Assembly: GCA_018398765.1 (NCBI GenBank)
Contig: JAHBMJ010000067.1
Span: 1 to 29,394, forward strand
Reading direction: 5' to 3'
Source of the DNA: Chromera velia
Lineage: Eukaryota; Sar; Chromeraceae
DNA length: 29,394 bases
Made by a program: the position numbers and the translations under genes. This document shows, in pieces, positions 22,590-29,394 of the stretch (position 1 is the stretch's first letter; each line of letters begins with the position of its first letter). The notes under the pieces are model-generated. The model did no database searches and was not told where the DNA came from. It worked only from the letters and a program-made list of their open reading frames with translations.

Positions 22590-24897
22590 ATCAGATGCAA
22601 CTGACCCGAAACAATGCAATGCTGGGAAGGTTTTGGGATGTTTTCGAATTTCCCGATACATATCGATCGATCTCTGCCTGCCCGCAGGGGAAACGATCGC
22701 CGACATAGATCTGGGCGAGGCCTTCATGTGCGCCACCACCACTGACGGGAAGTTGTACACCGCCGGCATCAATGTCTTCAGCAGCCTCAGTGGAATGTTG
22801 GGTGACGGGACGTCTGTCTCTAAAACTACGTGGACGCAGATTGAGTCCTCGGGAGTGGAGGAGTGCGAAGCTCAGCGGTTCCACACAATCTTCCGCAAGA
22901 CGGACGGGACCGTCTGGGCCTCCGGGTACTCTTCCGGCAACTTCTTTCTGCACGCTCCAGGTTCCAACAGGCTCTCTCCAGAACAACTCCCCGTGACCAA
23001 TGTACAGGCCCTCTCTGACTCCTCAGACAAGACCCAGACGCACTGGTGTGTGCTCACGTCTTCAGGTGTCGTGTGTGGAGGCCAGAATAATTTCAGCCAA
23101 CTGGGCACAGGAGATAACACGGCCGTCACCAGTACGGTAGCGGTGGCGAACACAGTGTCGGGCGTCAGCAGTGGGGGGGGCAGCAGTGGGGGAAGCAGTG
23201 GGGGCAGCAGTAGTGGAGGCAGCAGCAGCAGTGACACTTCCTCTTCCTCTAGCACAAGCAGCAGCACCTCCAGCTCCTCCAGCTCCTCCAGTGTGAGGAC
23301 TAGAGTTCAGCAGGACTTGAAGGTCGACGAGGTGACATCTCCAGGATCCTCCACCCAAAAGAAGGCACGTGAGCGCGAAAGAAACTAGGAAGGGAGGTGC
23401 GGGCGGGGGCGGTGCATGCGGTAGCTACTTTTTCTGTATGAAAAGAATGCCTTTTCTGTATGTAGAATACAGAAAATGCATGAAAGAAAAAGAATTCTGT
23501 ATGAAAGAAAATGCATGCGGTAGCTACTTTTTCTGTATGAAAAGAATGCTTTTTCTGTATGTAGAATACAGAAAATGCATGAAAGAAAAAGAATTCTGTA
23601 TGAAAGAAAATGCATGCGGTAGCTACTTTTTCTGTATGAAAAGAATACTTTTTCTGTATGTAGAATACAGAAAATGCATGAAAGAAAAAGAATTCTGTAT
23701 GAAAGAAAATGCATGCGGTAGCTAGGTGCCTTGACGCGATTTCCCTGCTTCGGCGTCTTCCTGAGACTCTCTTTCACTGCACTTCTGCATACACGCATAC
23801 GCGTGTCTCTGTTTTCAATGTGTGTCTTTCTGAACATGTTCCTCTCTGTATGAATATGTGGCTATCTGTATGAATGTGTGTCTGTATGAATTTGTGTCAG
23901 CCTCTGCAAATGTGTGTCTTGTTTGTATAAACGCGTTTCTGTTTGTATGAATGTGTTTCGTTCCGAATGAATGTGTGTGTTGGTCAGTACACGTATGCAT
24001 GGGTGAGTTTCTTATGGATGCCAAAATGATTCATCGAATCTGTTCGTTTATTCAGGTGACGATTCCCGACAGCGTGAAGACGGAGGCCGCCCAGTTGACC
24101 GACCCGAACGTTAAGCGATCGTTTGTAAAGGAAGTTCTGGGGGCAGTCGTGGATTCCCTGGGGGGATCTGGAACCGGAAGCGATGCCCAGAAGGTGACGG
24201 TCAGTCAGCCAGACAGCCAGTCGGTCGGTAGAGTCAATTATTCACCTAGCTGCTTCCAGTCGAGCTCTTCCTTCCTTCACCTAGCTGCTTCCAGTCTAGG
24301 TTTTTTTCTCTCTTTCTTGATCTGCCGTCTCCCGTCCCAGCTGGTTTTGTTCCTGCCTGCCTGGTTGGAGTGAATGAAGCTCCTGCATTGTGCTTTGAAC
24401 TAGGTTGAATTAAGTAACGGGATACACCCAACCAGTTAATTGGGTGAGTGCCTCAATCGAGGGGCAATTTCGTGTGTGTACGAGTGCGTGCTTGCGTGCA
24501 TGTGTATATGCGTCTGTGTATGATGTGCGTGCGTGCGTGCGTTGTGTGTGTATGTGTGTGTGTATGTGTGTGTGTGCAGGTCTCCACAGCAGATCTACCG
24601 TTTGATGACGAAGTCAAGAACGTCATCTCCTCTGTCGACGTGTACACCAGCGGGTCAACCATCGACGCCACCGAGTACGCGGAAGGGCAAGAGGAAGCCT
24701 CCGAGGACACATCCGCATCCGCAGGCTCAGACGGGTTCTACTGCCTCTTCCTGTCAGTCAGTCAGTCCGTGAGTGAGTGGAATGGAGAGAGAGCGAATGA
24801 AAGTATGAGTGAGAATGAGTACATACACTCGTGCAGAAGCATAGACAGGCACACACGCACAAGCACACACGCACACACACACACATGCACACATATT

Positions 24898-24929
<32 letters not shown>

Positions 24930-26242
24930 CACACGGATGTTCTTCTATGATTCTAATGCTTCTGCTCCGTTGTGCTCTGATTCGAATCAGCTCGGCAAGG
25001 CTAGAACAGAACAGAAACGTACCAAACCGAATTAACTCAGCAATACCTCCCGGAGGCACACTGCTGTAAATTGCAATTAATGCAGTGCTGGCTGGTTGGT
25101 TCTTTGCATGGTCGATCGAGTGCGTGCATGAGTGCAGGAGCCCAGGAGACAAATGCTGTGTGTCTATCGAGGACAAAGTATGCGTGCATTTATTTACATA
25201 CATTTATACATTCATTTATTTCTGCATGTATTGATAAATGAATAAATGCAGGAGCCCTGGAGACAAATGCTCTGTGGCCATCGAGGACAAAGTGTGCGTG
25301 CATTTATTTACATACATTTATACATTCATTTATTTCTGTATGTATTGATAAATGAATAAATGCAGGAGCCCTGGAGACAAATGCTCTGTGGCCATCGAGG
25401 ACAAAGTGTGCGTGCATTTATTTACATACATTTATACATTCATTTATTTCTGTATGTAAATAAATGAGTGCAGGAGCCCAGGGGACAAATGCTCTGTGGC
25501 CATCGAGGACAAAGTGTGCGAGGTGACGATGAATGCCGACAGCTCGTCGTTTGCCGTTGACTTCGACGGCGAGCGTCAGATGGAGGGGGCTGTAGGTGGT
25601 GAGGAGTTTTCGTTCGAGTGGCGGCGCTTCGACGTGACTGTGCGGATCGGCTCGGTGGTTGGTTGGACATCGACGAGGACGACGGACGTTAACGAAGAGT
25701 GGCCTGTGTGGGCCTGGTATGTGATTGCAGGGGGGGGGGCGCTGGTCGCAGCTGGGTTGGCTTTAGGCATTTATTTCTGGGTGAAGAGTTGCCAAAAGAA
25801 GAAAAGGACGGAAGAAAGATACAAGACTGAGGATCTTGAGAACGGCTGCAAGGGAGGAAGCGAGAAGGGGGGATCTCAAAGGAAGTTGATGGTGAACGAA
25901 AAGGGGGTGGAGCAGGCTCCGGTAGTTCCGATGCATGGCAGAGAAGAAGATGAGGAGCCCGTGGTTGAAGCAAATCCCTGGCAAGACCTTGATGACCTCC
26001 AGGATTTGGATGGAGCAGAAGAAGAGGCACAGCATGAGGAGGTGCAGGACAGCGCTTTTGAGAAAGAGCTGGACAGACTGGTTGAGGAGGTCGATCTGGC
26101 TTCCAGAGAGGAGGAGAAGGAGAAGCCACCAATGCTTCCCCACACGCCCGATCCCACACCGACCAAGCGTCACCCGAAGGCTGACACTGCCCCTTCCCTC
26201 CTCGACACCCTCCATGGGGAAGGAATCGACGTCCACGTGTGA
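21047..26242 (+). CDS. RCC1-propeller single-pass (type I) membrane protein, six exons
   Basis: Exons: 21047-21510, 21980-22281, 22688-23322, 24056-24199, 24580-24752 and 25474-26242. Phases agree and give about 828 residues. Residues 1-42 hold a hydrophobic stretch fitting a signal peptide or anchor. Residues 45-410 contain seven RCC1-type blade motifs (a strand of the GxxYxAG type followed by a Gly/Asn-rich turn), such as GEIYSAG, AWFFGQN, VMYGAGN, KFWGRGN, KLYTAG, TVWASG and VVCGGQN. That is one complete seven-bladed propeller. Then come a Ser/Gly/Thr linker (411-455), two membrane-proximal segments of similar type, a transmembrane helix (652-676) and a Lys-rich then Glu/Asp-rich tail ending in TGA. 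The ectodomain would face the lumen or outside. RCC1 proteins are best known as nuclear exchange factors, so this layout implies ligand binding or adhesion instead. The donor after exon 3 (gtcgac) was chosen for phase; a better-looking gtgagc at 23369 gives the wrong frame. Confidence 0.8.
22559..22589. repeat. (CTCCTG)5 hexanucleotide repeat
   Basis: Five near-perfect hexamer units in the intron upstream of the third exon of the RCC1 gene. Non-coding in the model. Confidence 0.9.
23414..23725. repeat. 99-bp tandem repeat, three full copies plus a partial
   Basis: Units start at 23414, 23513 and 23612, with a partial copy at 23711, and differ at only a few bases. Each unit contains a perfect 10-bp-arm hairpin (TTTTCTGTAT/ATACAGAAAA) and further CTGTATG motifs. 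99 bp is 33 codons, so frames on both strands stay open through the array, but no such frame joins the neighbouring exons. It lies in intron 3 of the RCC1 gene model. Confidence 0.95.
24842..24934. repeat. (CA)n microsatellite in RCC1-gene intron 5
   Basis: CA dinucleotides with a few CG and TA interruptions, between exons 5 and 6 of the plus-strand gene. Confidence 0.9.
25126..25520 (+). repeat. Tandem partial copies of the last RCC1-gene exon
   Basis: Four copies of a 46-nt exon segment begin at 25138, 25252, 25366 and 25474 (spacing 114, 114 and 108), each preceded by the same gcag acceptor. The first three end in TGC followed by gtgcat and then AT-rich filler built of cattta/ttcatt units. 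Only the fourth continues into the long terminal exon. Copy 1 has the most changes; copies 2 and 3 are nearly identical. The three upstream copies are extra or decoy exons. Confidence 0.9.
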
Positions 26243-26361
26243 GGGAAAGCTCACAGTGGAGGGGGTGTATTTGGCCCATCATCTTAGGCACAAATATGAA
26301 GGGAGGAAATGAAAGAAGACCCCGTGAGTAAGGGCGAGGGGGGCTTTCAGGGTCTGAAGTT

Positions 26362-26669
26362 ATCCCATGAAATTAATTTGATGACCTGTTGGGTAGCAGA
26401 AGTCGATCCCATGAAATTAATTTGATGTCTTGTCGGGTAGCAGAAGCCAATCCCATGAAGTAAATTTGATGTCTTGTCGGGTAGCAGAAGCCAATCCCAT
26501 GAAGTAAATTTGATGTCTTGTCGGGAAGCAGAAGTCGATCCCATGAAATTAATTTGATGTCTTGTCGGGAAGCAGAAGTCGATCCCATGAAATTAATTTG
26601 ATGTCTTGTCGGGAAGCAGAAGTCGATCCCATGAAGTAAATTTGATGTCTTGTCGGGAAGCAGAAGTCC
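26362..26669. repeat. 44-bp minisatellite, seven copies
   Basis: Seven head-to-tail units begin at 26362, 26406, 26450, 26494, 26538, 26582 and 26626. Each has ATCCCATGAA near its start and GCAGAAG near its end, with variants shared between particular neighbours (gtag/gaag, gaaatt/gaagta). The array starts 120 bp after the RCC1-gene stop, so it may lie in its 3' UTR. 44 is not a multiple of three, so it is not protein-coding. Confidence 0.95.
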
Positions 26670-26846
26670 CACGAAGTCTCCTGGGGTGAGAAAGGGGGGA
26701 GGCCATTTCTTTCTGAGGAAATTAACTGCTGAGGTGATCAAAATTTCAATGGTGAGACTTTTAATTCGGGAAAGAGGGTATGCTTTCTTTTAGGAGAGAA
26801 GCTATGCTTTCTTGTAGTCTAAGAAGAAGGACCCGAAGGCATGAAA

Positions 26847-27027
26847 TCTTGCAACTGCAGTCTTCGGCAGTTACACTTTCTTACCCAAATGCATGGAAGC
26901 ATGCAACTGTAGTCTTTGGCATTAATATTTTCTTACCCAAATGCATGGAAGCATGCAACTGTAGTCTTTGGTATTAACGTTTTCTTACCCAAATGCATGG
27001 AAGCCTGCAACTGAAGTCTTTGGCAGT
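26847..27027. repeat. 52-bp minisatellite, about 3.4 copies
   Basis: Unit boundaries at TTACCCAAATGCATGG recur at 26881, 26933 and 26985, with a partial unit on the left. Each unit contains the near-palindrome GCATGGAAGCATGC. It is unrelated in sequence to the 44-bp array just upstream. Confidence 0.9.
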
Positions 27028-27470
27028 CATGCACTGTGCCGGCCAGGGAAGGCATGCATGGACTTGGACTCCACCGAAGTGCACAGATGAGGGATCAATC
27101 TTATTTGTGGTGGCAGTTTCCTTGTGCTGTGAGCTGGACCTGACTACGTACTACCCGTGTGCGCTTGGTGGGATGCGCAAAACGCGCATGCTGAGTCACG
27201 CGTGTAAAGCGACAAAAACTTTTAAAGCAGATCAGTGAGCAAAGTCGACAACTTTGGTATCATGCAGTGATCGACCATGCAGCATCAAAGAGTGAAATCT
27301 TTTGACTTGAATGTTTGAAACCGGCTGCAAAACGTAGATACCTAGAAATTAAATCTGAAATTTATGTTAAAATAATTTGAATTAAAATTAATTAATATAT
27401 TATCAAATCATGTGTTTCAAATGTACTGTATTATGTTTGTGGCTAGGTTTGTTGATGCAAACAGGAAATA

Positions 27471-27511
<41 letters not shown>

Positions 27512-28309
27512 TATAGAGCCATAGACATTCGACTACTACAGTAAATAAGTTACTAGATAAGTTGCACTGTTGTGTAGACGGATAGAAAATTAAGAGTAAG
27601 ACGGACCTAGAGGCGGACATACTAGAAACGGATCTTAAATGCAGTTTCCTCGAGTTATAGAACAGGTGAAATTAAGATAACCAAACTACCTTAGGTGTTT
27701 CTGCCTAATGCTAAACACCTCAGGCTATTTATGGTCCAATGGTAATAAGATGTGATGATGATCAGATGATGATAATGATAGAATTTATGATAAATTTAAT
27801 GAAAATGTTTCATAAATCCATATAAAAATCACGCCTAGAAACATATTTTAACGGCCGGTAATAGCTAGGGGGCCCGCAATGTAACTAGATTTATTATTTA
27901 ATTTTATCTGATTTAACGTCGTCGACGACTCATCGTTACATCACATTATATCTGTATAAATGATAACATCATGATATCTAGCATGATATGGTGATTATAA
28001 AAAGGCTAACCCCGACGCCGTTTAAGCGCCGACAAGCGGCCGTTGTGTAAGACACCTTCCAAGCAAACTGTGGGTAAGGAAGCTTAGGGTCCACCAAAAC
28101 GTCCATATAAGGGCAGCCAAGTCTAGAGCCAAGTACGGGGCACATGCAAAAGTTAATAGACTCCTAGCTGCTATGTGGCAGATGATACCAATGCAAGTGC
28201 ATTTAGAAGTGCATGCATTTTACATAATGATCGAACAACACACGGCCCAAGTCAGAATGAAAACATTGAGTCGGATCACTCTTGTCACCTTTGTATGACC
28301 TGTCCGCCC
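27028..28309. other. AT-rich intergenic stretch between convergent genes
   Basis: No gene seen. Contains (TA)n at 27479-27508 and a hairpin with 12-bp arms (11 of 12 paired) at 27689-27724, and it is AT-rich from about 27350 to 28010. It separates the 3' ends of the plus-strand RCC1 gene and the minus-strand gene at the right edge. In composition it resembles the island at 7921-10525. Confidence 0.55.
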
Positions 28310-28417
28310 TTATCTATGCCCCTGCCTGGCAAGCTGTAAAGCTGACTGCGTTTACTTTCATACAGAAAAAAAAAAAAATTATCTATGCCCCTGCCTGGCA
28401 AGCTGTAAAGCTGACTG
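28310..28417. repeat. 39-bp direct duplication flanking a 30-bp insert with A13
   Basis: Identical 39-bp copies at 28310-28348 and 28379-28417 flank a 30-bp insert that ends in 13 A residues (28366-28378). Direct repeats around a poly(A)-ended insert are the hallmark of a truncated retroposition event, although slippage duplication is possible. The right copy carries the last codons and stop of the minus-strand gene; the left copy is an exact duplicate of that stretch, beyond the stop. Confidence 0.85.
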
Positions 28418-29233
28418 TCTGGGCCGTCCCCCCAGAGTCCTATCCAGAAAGGAGCTCGACGACCCGCCGTGCGTCTTTTTCCCCTTCAACTCTCCCTTGC
28501 CTTCGCCCGCTGAACTCCCTCTGGTGTCGCGGAGAGACTGAAAGACGACCTGTTGCCTGCAGACAATCAAACAAAGAAACAAACAAACAAGCAAACAACG
28601 AGAAGAGAGGGCTGATAGAACATGAAGAGGAATGAAAAGAAACCTGCTATTGATGTATGCAGGTAACTCTTGTACCACACAGGCTCCTTCACAGTGTAAA
28701 TATGTGCGCCTCATCGACCTAAACAGTTGTAGGTGCATGCACGCACGCACGCACGCACGCACGCAGTGAATCTGCCCCCCTCTTCCGTTCCTTCCACGCC
28801 CGTGCATGGCGCTGCTCTTTCTGCTTGTTCATCATGCGATGTATCGAATCTGCGTGGTTCACATATTGGCATGCAGCATCGGAAGGCATCCGATTTTTTT
28901 TTTTACACTTGATTCTTCTGATTCTCTCCTGCTTGCAATCTCTCCCTCTCTCTCCCTCTCCCATGTTCACTTTCTCACTGACAGCCAGCCAACATCTCAC
29001 TCACATCACCGGCCACCTGGTGCAACTGAACAAAGTGTCCTCCTACTCTTTCCTTTCACCCTCCCCCCCATCTCTGAGCCCCCAGCCCTCACCGAGGCAC
29101 CGATCGATCCCTCCCTCCCTCCCCCCCCCTGACTTTTTGGATGTCTGGACACGATCTTTGTAAGCTTTGAGAACGTCTTTCTGCTTTGAGACCCTCTCTT
29201 CGAGTGTCCGCATGATCTGCCGGTTCTTTGGAT
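28379..29233 (-). CDS. 3' end of an unrecognised gene (three exons), 5' end outside window
   Basis: Exons on the minus strand: 29233-29134, 28718-28644 and 28556-28379. Phases agree (first exon enters after one base of a codon, then 2 and 2), and donors are gtcagg and gtttct. About 117 residues are visible. The first exon is Lys/Glu/Arg-rich and coiled-coil-like, the second holds two Cys residues, and the last is Gly/Ser/Lys-rich and probably disordered, ending in TAA. I recognise no domain. The exon 2 donor is weak, which lowers confidence. Upstream exons must lie beyond the right edge, because the first visible exon starts with an acceptor inside a (CA)n tract. Confidence 0.45.
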
Positions 29234-29239
29234 CTGCAC

Positions 29240-29288
29240 ACACCCACACACACACACACACACACACACATGCACCGACACACACATG

Positions 29289-29319
<31 letters not shown>

Positions 29320-29394
29320 ATACACACACATACACACACACACACACATACATACATAGACACAGACATACACACACACACACATACACACACA
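29240..29394. repeat. (CA)n microsatellite at right edge
   Basis: CA dinucleotides with CATA and CG interruptions up to the end of the window. On the minus strand this is the (TG)n tail of an intron that leads into the acceptor at 29234-29236. Confidence 0.9.

Noticed and set aside
26347-26741. Minus-strand frame of 122 codons with repeated peptide units
   Set aside because: It lies in a 44-bp minisatellite. The unit is not a multiple of three, so the peptide repeat changes frame, and no start or splice support exists.
23414-27027. CRISPR-like arrays of direct repeats
   Set aside because: The units are contiguous minisatellites without unique spacers, in eukaryotic introns or intergenic DNA.
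1-29394. tRNA and rRNA genes
   Set aside because: No T-loop GGTTCRANNCC context with a matching acceptor stem and no conserved rRNA segment seen by eye. A covariance-model scan would settle it.

Overview
The window looks like nuclear DNA of a eukaryotic protist. The genes are split into many small exons with GT-AG introns of mostly 250-750 bp. The DNA between and inside genes is full of di-, tri- and tetranucleotide microsatellites and minisatellites. A split CAMK/CDPK-like kinase with a dual-acylation N terminus, the low gene density and the repeat load fit an alveolate, and a chromerid such as Chromera is my best guess. That identity is inference. I see no rRNA, tRNA, CRISPR array or prokaryotic operon.

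Layout from left to right. (1) 1-1091 is microsatellite. (2) 1092-3212, minus strand: a five-exon gene for an unrecognised, mostly helical protein. Its frame is coherent from first to last exon but crosses an in-frame UAG after codon 275, and a second UAG if the better 3' splice site of exon 3 is used. (3) 3213-11910 has no convincing large gene: one tentative small minus-strand gene (4125-4926), palindromes, a 159-bp dispersed repeat pair, a ~410-bp fold-back element and much microsatellite. (4) 11911-20415, minus strand: a 15-exon Ser/Thr kinase with N-terminal MGGKCC, an intact catalytic core and no EF-hands. (5) 20416-21046 is the head-to-head intergenic region shared with the next gene. 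(6) 21047-26242, plus strand: a six-exon gene for a predicted type I membrane protein with a signal peptide, seven RCC1-like blades, a Ser/Gly linker, one transmembrane helix and an acidic cytoplasmic tail. (7) 26243-28378 holds two minisatellites, an AT-rich stretch and a duplication with an A-tract. (8) 28379-29233, minus strand: the last three exons of a gene that runs off the right edge, then a (CA)n tract.

The kinase and the receptor-like RCC1 protein are divergently transcribed from about 630 bp. One is predicted to sit on the inner face of a membrane and the other to span one, so co-regulation is possible but not shown. Across the genes the 5' splice sites share an unusual GTC(A/T/G)GT form, and in many introns the first four bases (GTCA, GTCT, GTGA, GTCG) are repeated several times in tandem, so that the intron begins with a microsatellite made of its own donor site. 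Together with the in-frame UAGs and the repeated partial copies of an RCC1-gene exon, this is the most unusual content of the window.
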